Part shown: in pieces, positions 10,040 through 19,708 of the stretch | Layout: the number at the start of each line of letters is the position of its first letter | How positions within the stretch are numbered: the first letter of the stretch is position 1 | NCBI RefSeq assembly: GCF_902712995.1 | Contig: NZ_CACTIB010000004.1 | Coordinates: 1 to 64,000 of the forward strand | DNA length: 64,000 nt | Source of the DNA: Candidatus Mycoplasma haematohominis | GTDB taxonomy: Bacteria > Bacillota_I > Bacilli_A > Mycoplasmatales > Mycoplasmoidaceae | Direction of reading: 5' to 3' | The notes under the pieces: generated by a model | What the model was told of the DNA's origin: nothing | The model's input: only the letters and a program-made list of their open reading frames with translations | The model's database searches: none | Made by a program: the position numbers and the translations under genes

Positions 10040-10448
10040 AAGACCTAAGAAAAGAGTAGCTAAATTAGAGCTAATCGGAGGACAAGCAAAACCAGGGCCA
10101 GCGCTAGCTTCTCTAGGTATAAACATGGGTCAATTCACTAAAGATTTCAATGAAAAAACTAAAGAAAGAAATGGTGAAGTAATACCTGTAGTGTTTACTA
10201 TTCTCCCTAATAAATCCTTCACCTTTGAACTAAAAACAACACCTGTTCCAATTCTCCTTAAAAAAGCTTTGAATATAGAAAAAGGAGCTTCTAACCAAAA
10301 AACTCCAATAGGTAAATTAAGTAGAGCAAAGTTAAGAGAAATGGCTGAATACAAAATGAAAGATACCAATGCAGCAAGTATAGAAGCTATGGAAAAGATG
10401 ATAATTGGTACTGCAAAACAAATGGGAATTGAATTAGAGAATGAGTAA
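10026..10448 (+). CDS. rplK: 50S ribosomal protein uL11
   Basis: 140 residues. The uL11 N-terminal domain is recognisable: KLELIGGQAKPGPALASLGIN, then MGQFTKDFNEKT. The C-terminal RNA-binding domain carries KAL-IEKGASNQKTPIGKLSR. It binds the GTPase-associated region of 23S rRNA. The end overlaps the rplA start by 8 bases, the classical L11-L1 pair with likely translational coupling. Confidence 0.97.
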   Translation: MAEVKRPKKRVAKLELIGGQAKPGPALASLGINMGQFTKDFNEKTKERNGEVIPVVFTILPNKSFTFELKTTPVPILLKKALNIEKGASNQKTPIGKLSRAKLREMAEYKMKDTNAASIEAMEKMIIGTAKQMGIELENE

Positions 10449-11085
10449 AACAAAATACACTATATCTTCAGCTATAGACATGCTGAGCGAAGTAAAAGAA
10501 AGAAAATTTAAAGAAACTGTTGAAATAGCTGTAAAGCTGAATCTAAATACTAAAAAACCAGAACATAATTTCAAAGACCTTTGTGTATTGCCTCATTCAC
10601 TTGACAAAAAAAGCAAAATATTGGTTGTTGATGATTCTCTTTCAAATGAAGAAATAAAAGCTCTTGATGTTGATTACTGCGGAGGAAAAGAAATTATTGA
10701 ACAGATAAAAGAAGGTTGAGTTGATTTCGATGTTGTATTAACAACAGCAAAAATGATGCCTATGTTTTCTAAACTAGGGAAAATACTTGGGCCTAGAAAC
10801 TTAATGCCTTCCCCTAAACTAGGAACTGTAGTTACTGATATTAAAAAAGCAGTTGCTGAATTCAAAAAAGGAAAAGTATCGATTAAGAATGACTCATTCG
10901 GTAATGTTCACTTTGTAATAGGAAAAAGAGACTTCCCTAAAGAAAAATTAATAGAGAACTTTAACTTTGCTATAGATCTAATTAAGAATAAGAAACCTAA
11001 GACTTTAAAAGGTAAATATATAGAAAAAGTTTTCTTGACTACTACAATGGGACCTTCATTTTCTATAGACATAACAACAATTTAG
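10441..11085 (+). CDS. rplA: 50S ribosomal protein uL1
   Basis: 214 residues, slightly shorter than the usual 225-230. Family motifs include FKETVEIAVKLN, GKILGPRNLMPSPKLGTV, NDSFGNVHFVIGK and the C-terminal TTTMGPSFSID. It forms the L1 stalk and in many bacteria represses its own operon. One TGA (Trp93) interrupts the frame under the standard code. A hairpin lies just downstream. Confidence 0.96.
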
Positions 11086-11100
11086 TTGCTTAAATTAAAA

Positions 11101-11131
11101 GATCTTGCATTAAAAGAGAATTTGCAAGGTC
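11101..11131 (+). terminator. Hairpin after rplA, at the start of the next gene
   Basis: GATCTTGCA and TGCAAGGTC pair as a 9-base stem with one G-T wobble around a 13-base loop. There is no T run after it; the stem ends right at the next ATG (11132). It could be a weak terminator or a structure that masks initiation of the next gene. Confidence 0.4.
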
Positions 11132-11335
11132 ATGTTTGGAATCTCCAATAGTAATCTCGGTTTCTTCTTATTATTCTGTTTAAGCTGTACTGGAAGCATC
11201 CTATTAGCTAAACATTTAACTAGTTCAGGTAGTAGTCCACAACACAGACAAATAACTTCAAAGACCTCAAATATAACTATCAAACCCTATGTACCTGAAA
11301 CTAAAGAAACAGATCTTGTTCCTAGTTCACAATAA
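11132..11335 (+). CDS. Small membrane-anchored or lipoprotein-like protein
   Basis: 67 residues. The hydrophobic segment LGFFLLFCLSCTGSILLA spans about residues 9-26. It is followed by a Ser/Thr/Pro-rich polar tail. The Cys at 19 after FCLS could be a lipobox, but the segment continues hydrophobic beyond it, so a single transmembrane anchor is equally possible. It stands alone between rplA and the PF6 genes. Family unknown. Confidence 0.55.
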   Translation: MFGISNSNLGFFLLFCLSCTGSILLAKHLTSSGSSPQHRQITSKTSNITIKPYVPETKETDLVPSSQ

Positions 11336-11431
11336 ATACGTAATTAATGCTTGACTTTCATTGCTTTTATGAACTTAAATGTATATAGTTAAATTAAATA
11401 TAGATAAATACTGATAGACTTACTTGTAAAC

Positions 11432-12094
11432 ATGTCAACACTAGCTAAAGCAGCTACAGGCTCCCTAATAATCGGTTCCGGAATTGGTGTAACTGCTCAT
11501 CAATTGAGCGGAAAAACTGCTGAACCACAAGAAAACACTTCTTTAAATGAAGGTTTAAATAACACAAATATATCTGAAACATCTACAGAAATTAAAACTC
11601 CAGTTTTAGAAGAAGAAAAATTAGAAGAAGCAAGTCCTGCTCCTGCTGCAGTTGAATCTAAATCTACTGAAACAAAAAGAGATAACTCTTTCTTCATAAA
11701 CAACACTTTCGGATGAAGAACAAGTGTAAGAACGCCAAAAGATAAAGATCCAGTTGTATTTAAAGGTTTATATGGAAAAAACAGAATTGATTGGCTGGAT
11801 ACAACATCAAACCCTAGAGGTATTTGTAAAGGTGATAATGGTTCTAAATGCGAATGGAGCGGATTCTTAAGAGCAAAAGTTCCTGTGGGTCAAAAAGCAA
11901 GATTAGAACAATCAGCTAGAGATCATGCTTACAAAAAATGTCGTGAAATTGGAGGAGGTCTTTCTGATAGTGGTGAAGGATATCCAAAAGATTGAAAAAC
12001 ATGTACTTACTATGAAGGATACAACAGAGAAACTGCAGGATTCTATGAATTAAACCTAGATAACCCAGATCTTTACGAACAAGTTCAAAAATAG
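11432..12094 (+). CDS. PF6 paralogous protein
   Basis: 220 residues. MSTLAKAATGSLIIGSGIG forms the hydrophobic start. A Glu/Ala/Pro-rich linker follows. This member has a distinct insert (WRTSVRTPKDKDPVVFKGL) before the conserved domain (RIDWLDTT, CEWSGFLRAKVPVGQK, WKTCTYYEG, YELNLDNPDLY). The final codons and the 45-base spacer to the next gene match positions 1-92, showing that the left duplication also contained a copy of this gene. Confidence 0.85.
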
Positions 12095-12139
12095 AAAACA
12101 TAACTTCTGTTTTGCAAATAAACAGGTGTTAGATTAATC

Positions 12140-12790
12140 ATGACAACATTATCTAAATCATTAACAGCAGGAGGTGTAGGGCTAGGAATTGCAGGTTCTG
12201 TAACTACCTATCAATTAACTAAAAGCAATTCTGAAGAATCAAAACAACAAGTAAACACAGATGAAGGTAATGAATATGCCGATCAAGATAATTTACAATC
12301 TAAAGCAAAAGAAGCTCCACAAGAAGGACATAAAGCTCAAGATAAACAACCTGCTGAACAACCAAGTTCTCCTGTTCCAACAGGAACTTCTATTTCTGAT
12401 ATAAAAGCTAGATTCTTTAATATAGATCCAAACAAAAGACCTTTAGAAAAAGAACCGATTGAATTTAAAGCTCTAGAAGGAAGAGATAGGCCAGACTGAA
12501 TAAGTACATCAGGAAAAGAAAGAGGAGTATGTGCAAATGACAACGACGACAAATGTGAATGAAGTGATTTCTTAAAAGCTAAAGTGCCTAAAGGAGAGAA
12601 AGAAAAATTAAGAAACTCCGCTATAAATCATGCACATAAAAAATGTGAATCTATAAATGGTAGATTGTCAAACGATCCAGAAAACAATCAAAAAGGATGA
12701 ACAATATGTACTTACTCAGAAGGAGTAGAAAGCAAAACTACTGGTTTCTACGAATTAAATCTAGACAACGAAGATCTGTATCAAAAATAA
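12140..12790 (+). CDS. PF6 paralogous protein
   Basis: 216 residues; sister of 93-737. The leader differs by one residue (T for A in GSVTTYQL). The linker has a short extra DKQPAEQ-type insertion, and the segment before CEWSDFL is diverged. The C-terminal half is nearly identical (VESKTTGFYELNLDNEDLYQK). Divergence concentrated in the linker suggests relaxed or diversifying change there. The stop lies 10 bases before the next gene. Confidence 0.87.
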
Positions 12791-12800
12791 ATAAAGCGCC

Positions 12801-13418
12801 ATGACCACAACAACTAAGTCAGCAATAGCAGGAACAACTACAGTGTTAGGAGTAGGAACAGCCGTAACTGCCTATCAGCTAACCAAAGATAACTCTAACG
12901 ATTCAACTGAAAAAATAGAAGCTTCTAAAAATAATGAAAATAAAAATATTAATAACAAACCTAAACAAGAATTAGATAAGCAACCAAAAAAAGTTACAGT
13001 TGAAGGCAAACAAGAAGAAAAACCAAACAACATCTTTGATATAAAGCATAAATTCACTCGCAGAGAAAGCAGCATAAAGCCAATTGAATTTAAAGCTCTA
13101 GAAGGAAAAGGTAAACCTAAATGAATAGATACTACAAATCATCCTCAAGGTATATGCGCAACAGACAATAATGAAAGTGAATGCGAATGAAGTGATCTAC
13201 TAAGAGCCAGAGTTCCTAAAGAGAAGAGAGAACAATTAGAAAGATCTGCTCAAGATCACGCTACTAAAAAATGTTCATCTATTAAAGGAACAATGAAAGA
13301 CGATACAAACTCAAATCCAAAGGGATGAATAACATGTACTTATTCAGAAAATCTATATGTAAAATCAGCCAGCCTATACGACTTAAACCTAGATAATGAA
13401 GCTCTATATTCAGAATAA
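12801..13418 (+). CDS. PF6 paralogous protein
   Basis: 205 residues; sister of 744-1367. Starts MTTTTKSAIAGTTTVLGVG, with a Lys-rich linker (KPKQELDKQPKK) and the domain CEWSDLLRARVPKEKREQLE, WITCTYSEN, LYDLNLDNEALYSE. TGA codons encode the domain's Trp. Third gene of a four-gene PF6 run (11432-14138). Confidence 0.87.
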
Positions 13419-13526
13419 CAATAAATAAAAAATCAATTTATCCTCTATTACTTTTTAGAAACTAAATAAGAAATAAAAATATATAGATGACAAAGTTATT
13501 AGACTGATCAGATCTTAAAAAATATC

Positions 13527-14138
13527 ATGGCCATACTAACTAAATTAACAATTGGTTTGTTAACCCTAATAATTGGAACAGCTATCACTGCTCATCAGCT
13601 GACAAATAACAATTATGTTTCAGAACAACCAGCTATAACAAAAAAAATAGATTTAGAAATAACACAAGAAGAATTAGAACCAGATCCAATAGAACAAACT
13701 TCAGAAGATGACTCTGATACCAAAGAAACTAAATCTCAAAGACCAAGAGAAGGTTCAACCATAGATAAAAGTACCTTTTTCTTTAGACCAAACCACACTG
13801 TTGAAAAACAACCAATCAAATTTCAACCTATAGAAGGAAAAAAGAGACCTACTTGACTAGATCAACTAAATAACACTAAAGGAAGTTGTCAAGATAACAA
13901 TACATGTGAATGAAGTGCTTTATTAAAAGCGCATGTGCCTGCAAATAAAAAAGACTTCCTAGAAAAATCAGCTATTGCTCATGCATATAAAAAATGTGAA
14001 GAAATAAAAGGAGTAATTTCTAATAGTAATGAAAGATATCCAACCGGATGAAAATCATGTACTTACTCTGATCTATCAAGAACTGAAGAAGCTACTTTCT
14101 ATGAGTTAAATCTAGACAATCAAGATCTTTACGAGTAA
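13527..14138 (+). CDS. PF6 paralogous protein
   Basis: 203 residues. Its leader MAILTKLTIGLLTLIIGTAI is more strongly hydrophobic than in the sister genes. An acidic linker (EITQEELEPDPIEQTSEDD) precedes the PF6 domain (RPTWLDQL, CEWSALLKAHVP, WKSCTYSD, YELNLDNQDLYE). It ends 19 bases from the convergent stop of the first minus-strand array gene. Confidence 0.87.
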
Positions 14139-14157
14139 TTTAATAAGTAATTAATGC

Positions 14158-14562
14158 TTATGCTGCTGCCGCAGCAGCTGCTGGTGTTCCTGTTCCAGGA
14201 GTTGTTGTGCCACCAGTAGAACTTCCACTTACTTGATCAGTTGACTGTGATGAATCAACTACTGTTCCAGCTTCTCCTGTACTTCCTTGACCTGCAGATC
14301 CTGCGGCACTACCTTTTCCTGATGTATCTTGCGCATCTCCCTTACCTGTAGATTGACCTGCTTGATCTCCTGTATTTAAAGTTGCTGTATTAGCTGTGTT
14401 TGAAGTTCCGGGATTATCTGCTTGTCCATCTCTAAGAGTTGGATTCTTAACTTCCTCAGTTGAACTATCCTTTTTAAAAGCTTGATAAACTGCAAAAGAG
14501 GTAGCCCCTACTGCTGCTGTTCCGCCTACGACTCCTGCACCGACTGCTACTGGGGATGCCAT
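14158..14562 (-). CDS. PF1 protein (low-complexity tail), last gene of the array
   Basis: 134 residues. The leader MASPVAVGAGVVGGTAAVGA is followed by AYQ/VYQAFKK and a tail built from Gly, Ser, Thr, Gln, Asp and Ala. It closes with GTGTPAAAAAAA. There is no Cys or Trp. The repetitive Ser/Thr/Gly tail resembles an exposed spacer or decoy surface rather than a folded domain (inference). The 51-base gap upstream contains an AATAATAACTAAAT element like those preceding other PF1 genes. Confidence 0.75.
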   Translation of the reverse strand: MASPVAVGAGVVGGTAAVGATSFAVYQAFKKDSSTEEVKNPTLRDGQADNPGTSNTANTATLNTGDQAGQSTGKGDAQDTSGKGSAAGSAGQGSTGEAGTVVDSSQSTDQVSGSSTGGTTTPGTGTPAAAAAAA

Positions 14563-14613
14563 AATTAATATTTGTCTTTAATAATAACTAAATCCTAAAA
14601 ATCTAGTATTTAT

Positions 14614-14844
14614 TTAACTACTTTTAGGAATTACACAAACTTCACTGAAGATCTGTCAATCTGAATTAGCTTTAAGAGTAGTTTTTGTTCACGCTTTACC
14701 GTCTTTATCAGTTTTCTTTTTAGTTACCTTGCATCAGGCTTTAGTGAAAGTTGAAATTTCGCCAGATTTCTCGAGAGCAGTATTGGAAGCGGTAAATGCC
14801 ACTCCTGTTGGCTTAGTCTTGTTTGTTCCATCTGTAAGTGTCAT
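14614..14844 (-). CDS. PF4 fragment: C-terminal domain only
   Basis: 76 residues, MTLTDGTNKTKPTGVAFTAS followed by ISTFTKAWCKVTKKK and DWQIFSEVCVIPKSS. These match the last third of PF4 proteins (KAWCE, DWKIFEEVC). The hydrophobic leader and the NSIKKLLDEDK region are missing. Three TGA codons encode Trp. It may be a decayed gene or a domain-only variant; 13 bases follow the preceding PF1 stop, so it could still be translated in the operon. Confidence 0.6.
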
Positions 14845-14857
14845 AACTATTTAGAAA

Positions 14858-15277
14858 TTAAGATGCTGCAGGTAAAGGATTGCTTGTCGGTTTTGGCGCT
14901 GGAGTAGTTACAGCAGGTATTGTTTCTTCCTGAGAATTTCCTTTCGTACCGGCAGTTCCTGGATCTGTAACTTCAGCATCATTCTGAACAGGTGTTTTAG
15001 GAGAAACAGGCAATTCCTCTGTATTACCATCTGTCGCTCCTTTTCCTGTCGCATCTGGTATAGCAGAACCTGCATCATTAGTTCTTTCTTGCAATTGAGT
15101 ATCTGTTTGTTGTTCATTCTGAGTTTGGCCAGGTTGAGAATTTGGCGCTTCTTTAAGAGTTGGAGTTTCTTCGGATGTTCCTCCTTTATTAAAAGCTTGA
15201 TAAGCTGCAACAGAAGTTGCTCCTACTGCTGCAGTCCCTCCTACTACGCCTGCTCCGACAGCTGCTGGAGATGCCAT
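14858..15277 (-). CDS. PF1 protein (low-complexity tail)
   Basis: 139 residues. Leader MASPAAVGAGVVGGTAAVGA, then AYQAFNKGG and a tail rich in Thr, Gln, Glu and Pro with no Cys or Trp (TPTLKEAPNSQPGQTQNE at its start, TPAPKPTSNPLPAAS at the end). Nineteen bases downstream of a PF3 gene, in the same transcription unit as the PF4 fragment. Confidence 0.8.
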   Translation of the reverse strand: MASPAAVGAGVVGGTAAVGATSVAAYQAFNKGGTSEETPTLKEAPNSQPGQTQNEQQTDTQLQERTNDAGSAIPDATGKGATDGNTEELPVSPKTPVQNDAEVTDPGTAGTKGNSQEETIPAVTTPAPKPTSNPLPAAS

Positions 15278-15296
15278 AATTGATTAATCTTTTTGT

Positions 15297-16142
15297 TTAT
15301 AAAGTGCAGAATTTTTCCACATCTGCAGAAGGATAATTTTGTGTATCTGTTGTCCCAGATTCATACGCCTCCTTACAAATAACTCTTATTTCTGACCTAG
15401 AATTTTCTGATGATTTAACTTTAAATTCATTAGAAGAATTATCAGTTACTTTAGACTTAGATTTATCTCCATCTCCATCTGTGTAAAATTCTTCATTTCT
15501 TACTTGTCAAAATTTATCATTCCCATTTACAGCTACAAACTTTTTAACATTTGCATCTTCTTTACCTTTAGTATTGGAGCCATAAGCTTCTTTAGCTTCA
15601 CTAATAGTTTTTACTTCTCCTAATACAGAACAGTATTTAAATAAATCTCTTTTTAATCTGGATTGATTGTCTGGAGAACTTTCTAAAGTAGTAATCGTAC
15701 TCTTATTTTGCTTATAAACAGCTTCACAAACTTTGTTTAAAGCTTTAGGAGAGGTATTTGAAGTAGCAGTACTATCAGAAAAATCCGAACTTACTTTATC
15801 TTTATTTTTAAATTCATCACTTAAATCATTATCTGTCTTTCCAGAATCTGCTTGTCATCTTTTATAAGATCATTCTCATCATTTTTGATTATCGGTTTTT
15901 AGATTTCCTTCACCTTTAGAACCTATAGGAGCTACCAAATAATTCTTATATTCTTTTCCTATTCAATCAGCAGTGGAATATACTGAAGAAAAGTCAGTTT
16001 CATTTACCAAAAGAACTCTATTTGGTTCTACTTCAACTTCTGAATCGCCTTTACCTTCAAAAGCTCCTGCTAAATAAGCACCTCCAACTCCTATAGCTGC
16101 CGCTCCTAATGCTCCTCCTCCTATTGCTGCTGGGGATGCCAT
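15297..16142 (-). CDS. PF3 protein (about 280 aa)
   Basis: 281 residues. Leader MASPAAIGGGALGAAAIGVG then GAYLAGAF; NRVLLVNE; WIGKEYKNYLVAPIG; paired TGA-encoded Trp (WWEWSYKRW); ALNKVCEAVYKQ; LFKYCSVLGEVKT; GNDKFWQVRNEEFY; end FCTL. The four conserved Cys lie in KVC, YC, IC and FC. With seven or more TGA codons the gene is invisible under the standard code. First gene downstream of the 109-base intergenic element. Confidence 0.85.
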
Positions 16143-16251
16143 AAATATTTAATAAATTAGTAATATATAGATCTTCGTAAACAAAAAATAAATATATAGT
16201 GTTAAATGCAAACTTGGTATTAGTTATCCCTTTTTAAAAAGAATTTTTTGT
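16143..16251 (-). promoter_or_regulatory. Conserved intergenic promoter-like element, copy 1
   Basis: This spacer is related to those at 20623-20732 and 29190-29299. On the minus strand it carries a T-rich start, an AAGTTTGCATTT block, TATATATTT and an A/T-rich leader before the ATG. This copy is the most diverged of the three. Likely start of a transcription unit 16142 to 14158. Confidence 0.5.
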
Positions 16252-17097
16252 TTATAAAGTGCAGAATCTACTTACTTCGTCATCAGGATAACCATTATCG
16301 CCTGATGTATTAGATTCATAAGCTTCTCTGCATATTTCTTTTATTTCTGGTTTAGGATTTCCTGCTGACTTAGTTTTAAATTTAGAAGATGAGCCTGTTG
16401 CTTGAGATTTAGATTTATCTCCTGCGCCTGCATAGAATTCTTCATTTCTTTTGGCTCAAAATTTATCGTTGCCTGTTGTAGCTATAAACTTTTTAATATT
16501 CGCATCTACTTTTCCTTTAGTATTGTCTTCATAAGTTTCTGTACTTACTTCACCGATAGTTTTTAATTCTCCAAATATAGAACAATATTTAAATAAATCG
16601 TTTTTCAGTCTTATCTTATTATCTGTAGTCCCTGGTTCGAAAGCTAATAAACTCTTATCCTTTTTATAAACAGATTCACAAACTCTATTTAAAGCAGTAG
16701 AAGAATCGGATTCAGTGGTACTATCTGAAAAAGCTTTACTTACTTTATCTCCATCTTTGAATTCGTTACTTAAATTCACTTTTGCTTGCTGATTTTCAAA
16801 ATCTTTTTTTCATCTTTTATAAGATCACTCCCATCATTTTTTGTTGTCAATCGTTACTTTCTCTTTTGTTTTGGAGCCTATAGGGGAAACCAAATAATTC
16901 CCATATTCTTTTCCTATTAAACCAGCATTTGGATAAACTGAAGAAAAATTATCTTCAGAAGACAAAAGAACATTTGTTGGTTCCATTTCAACTTCTGAAG
17001 AACCTGATCCGTCAAAAGCTCCTGCTAAATATGCACTACCTACCCCAACCGCTCCTGCGCCTAATAAACCTGCTCCGGCTGCTGCTTGTGGTGTCAT
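16252..17097 (-). CDS. PF3 protein with PF2-like start
   Basis: 281 residues. The first residues are MTPQAAAGAGLLGAGAVGVG, combining the MTPQ opening of PF2 with a PF3 leader core. The body is ordinary PF3: NVLLSSEDN, LIGKEYGNYLVSPIG, ALNRVCESVYKKDK, LFKYCSIFGELKTIGE, GNDKFW, FCTL. It follows another MTPQ-type PF3 gene with a 6-base gap and ends at the 109-base spacer. Confidence 0.85.
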
Positions 17098-17103
17098 ATT
17101 TAT

Positions 17104-17886
17104 CTATAAAACGCAAAATTTATTTATCTCAGTATCAGGATAATTAGTAGAATCTGATTTCAAAGATTTATATGCTTCTCAACAAATATCTTTTACATTT
17201 AAATTTTTTTCTGAATCAGATTTAAATTTAGAGGAAGGGGTCTTTGCTTGAGATTTAGATTTATCTCCTTCGGCTGCGTAAAATTCATCATTTCTTACTT
17301 TTCAAAATTTGTCATTTCCTTCTACAGCTATAAACTTTTTAGAATTCGCGCCATCTTTTCCTTTAGTGTTATCGTTATAAACTTCTCCAGCTTCACTAAT
17401 AGTTTTTACTTCGCCCAATATAGAACAGTACTTAAATAAATCTCTTTTTAATTTAGCTGTAGAAGTTATTTTGCTTTTCTCTTGTTTGTAAACAGCTTCA
17501 CAAACCTTATTTAAAGCCTTAGAAGTATCATTTGAAAAAGCTTTACTTACTTTATCACTGCCCTTAAATGCATCACTAAAATCGTCACCCCGTTTTCCTG
17601 AATCTTCTTGTCATCTTTTATAAGATCATTCTCATCAATCCCTATTATTGATTGTTACACCTCCCTCTTCTCTAGAACCTATAGGGGATACCAAATAATT
17701 TCCATATTCTTTTCCTATTAAAGAACCAGTTTCATAATCTGAGATTAATGTAGAATCCTTATACAAAAGAACCCTTGCCGGCTCAGAAGGATCTAAACCT
17801 CCAAAAGCTCCAGCTAAGTATGCACTACCAACCCCTATAGCTCCTGCTCCTAGTAAACCTCCTCCTACTGCTGCTTGTGGTGTCAT
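17104..17886 (-). CDS. PF3 protein, short variant with PF2-like start
   Basis: 260 residues, the shortest PF3 member. The reduction is around residues 115-160, where the loop between KVCEAVYKQ and LFKYCSILGE has lost about 12 residues (ITSTAKLKRD). Starts MTPQAAVGGGLLGAGAIGVG. Ends KFCVL with TAG. Only 9 bases after a PF2 stop. Confidence 0.85.
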
Positions 17887-17895
17887 ATATTATTG

Positions 17896-18402
17896 TTATT
17901 CCGTTGCTTTAGTTCAAAAACAAGCTTTATTAAATGCATCTCATGTATTCTTATCTCCTGAATCAACAGTAGGAACTGCAGATAAAGGTTTATTAGCAGT
18001 ATGCTCGCATCATCTACTTGTGTAACCAGATATTTCTGTTTTTCTATTTTCATCTATTGCTTCTTTAAATAACGCATCTTTGTCTGTGCTCGGCTTATTT
18101 AAAGAAGTTCCTGAAGGATCTTCTGTCATTTTTTCTCACGCCCCTTTTAAAGTTTCTGAATACTTAGGAGTGTTGTTATCTCCTAAAAGAGTTTTAATTT
18201 TGTCGTTACTATTTCCAATATATTCTTTAATTGGACTTGAATTTTCTTTTAAAGCTTGAGATAAATATGTTGGTTCTTTATTATTAGTTGTTTTGTTTTC
18301 TGTTCCTTTAAAAGCTCCAGCTGCATAGGCAACAGCAGTACCTCCTGCTCCTGCGGCAGCTAAACCTCCTAATCCTGTTCCTATTGCTGCTTGTGGTGTC
18401 AT
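17896..18402 (-). CDS. PF2 protein (about 165 aa)
   Basis: 168 residues. Leader MTPQAAIGTGLGGLAAAGAG with AYAAGAFKG; YLSQALKEN; KEYIGNSNDKIKTLLGDN; PKYSETLKGAWEKM; ISGYTSRWCEHTANKPL; WDAFNKACFWTKATE. Two conserved Cys (WCEH, ACFW). The helical, charged middle contrasts with the Gly/Ala leader. Six bases downstream of a PF1 stop. Confidence 0.85.
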
Positions 18403-18408
18403 ATTTAT

Positions 18409-18864
18409 CTAAACAGAAGATCCTTCAGGTTTAGGATTGCTTGCCTGTGCTGGTGCAGTAGGTTCTTCTGTTTTATTTACAGAAGGTGTTGTTTCTCCTT
18501 GAGGTTCTCCTTCTTGACCAGAAGTCTCTAGTGTTTTCGGAGCAGAATCTTCAGTACCTTTTTGCGCAGGCGTTTGTGACGAAACATCTGCTACTTCTTT
18601 ATTCTCTTCAGTTACTTCCTTTCCTTTCGAAGTTGATGTATCAGCGTCTGCGTCATCAATTCTTCCTTGTGGTTGGACGCTTTCTTGTTGTACATCCTGA
18701 GTTTGGCCAGGTTCAGGAGTTGGCGCTGTTTGCAAACCTTTAGTAGTTGGAACTTCTTCAGCTGTTCCATTCTTATTAAAAGCATGATAAGCAGCAACTG
18801 AAGTGGCTCCTACTACCGCTGTTCCTCCTACCACTCCTGCTCCAATTGCTGCTGGGGATGCCAA
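18409..18864 (-). CDS. PF1 protein with TTG start
   Basis: 151 residues. The start codon is TTG (minus strand TTGGCATCC) where the sister genes have ATGGCATCC, so translation may be weaker. Leader ASPAAIGAGVVGGTAVVGA, AYHAFNKNG, then a Thr/Glu/Gln/Pro-rich tail ending NPKPEGSSV. Its first 65 bases and leader closely match the PF1 genes at 25709 and 22527. Confidence 0.8.
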   Translation of the reverse strand: MASPAAIGAGVVGGTAVVGATSVAAYHAFNKNGTAEEVPTTKGLQTAPTPEPGQTQDVQQESVQPQGRIDDADADTSTSKGKEVTEENKEVADVSSQTPAQKGTEDSAPKTLETSGQEGEPQGETTPSVNKTEEPTAPAQASNPKPEGSSV

Positions 18865-18883
18865 AATTAATTAATTTTTCTGC

Positions 18884-19705
18884 TTATAAAGTACAGAATT
18901 TACTTACATCAGCAACAGGATAATTTGTTGTATCTGACGTTGAAGACTCATATGCTTTTTCGCAAATATCCCTTACATTTGGTTTTGTAGTTGTCTGTGG
19001 TTCAGTCTTAAATTTAGAACCTTCAGTTGCCGAAGAATTAGACTTGTCTCCAGAAGTTGCATAGAACTCTTTATTTCTCTCTTCTCAAAATTTATCATTT
19101 CCTTTTATAGCTATAAATGTTTTTTTGTTGGCATCTACTTGTCCTTTAGTGCTATTGCCATAAGTTTTTCCAACTTCACTAATAGTTTTTACTTCTCCCA
19201 ATATAGAACAATACTTAAACAAATCTCTTTTTAATTTAGCTTGATTATCTGGAGAAGTCCCTGAAGAAGTTATTTCGCTTTTATTTTTTTTATAAACAGC
19301 TTCACAAACTTTATTTAAAGCAGTTGAAGAATCTGAAGCATCAGAAAAAGCTGAACCTACTTTACTTCCACCTTTAAATTCAGTACTTAAGTCGTTATCT
19401 TGTGGCTTAGAGTCTTTTTGTCATCTAGCATAAGATCATGCTCATCATTCCCTATTATTAGTTTTTGAACCCTCGGCTCCCTTAGAGCCTATAGGCGCTA
19501 CTAAATATTTACTATATTTTTTTCCTATGAAATTATTATCCGTATAGTCTGTATTAAAGCCATCATCCTGATGCAAAATAACCCTTACAGTTGGTTCTGA
19601 TCCTAAAACTTCCTCTCCTCCAAAAGCTCCAGCCAAATATGCTCCACCAACTCCTATAGCTCCTGCTCCTAGTAAACTTCCGCCTACTGCTACTTGGGAT
19701 GCCAT
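18884..19705 (-). CDS. PF3 protein
   Basis: 273 residues. Leader MASQVAVGGSLLGAGAIGVG; unusual VRVILHQDDGF instead of RVLLS; FIGKKYSKYLVAPIGSKG; WWAWSYARW; ALNKVCEAVYKKNK; LFKYCSILGEVKTISE; KGNDKFWEERNKEFY; KFCTL at the end. Three bases after a PF2 stop, so tightly coupled. Confidence 0.85.
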
Positions 19706-19708
19706 ATA

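Larger units (their letters stand above)
12048..13549. repeat. Right copy of the PF6 segmental duplication (partner 1-1498)
   Basis: It spans the end of one PF6 gene, two whole PF6 genes and the first eight codons of the PF6 gene at 13527. This copy continues seamlessly into an intact third gene, while the left copy breaks off there. That suggests the right copy has the original arrangement. About 10.5 kb of core genes separate the copies. Confidence 0.9.

Noticed and set aside
14158..14562. PF1 tails as mucin-like glycoproteins
   Set aside because: The composition fits, but nothing in the sequence shows glycosylation, so I did not assign it.
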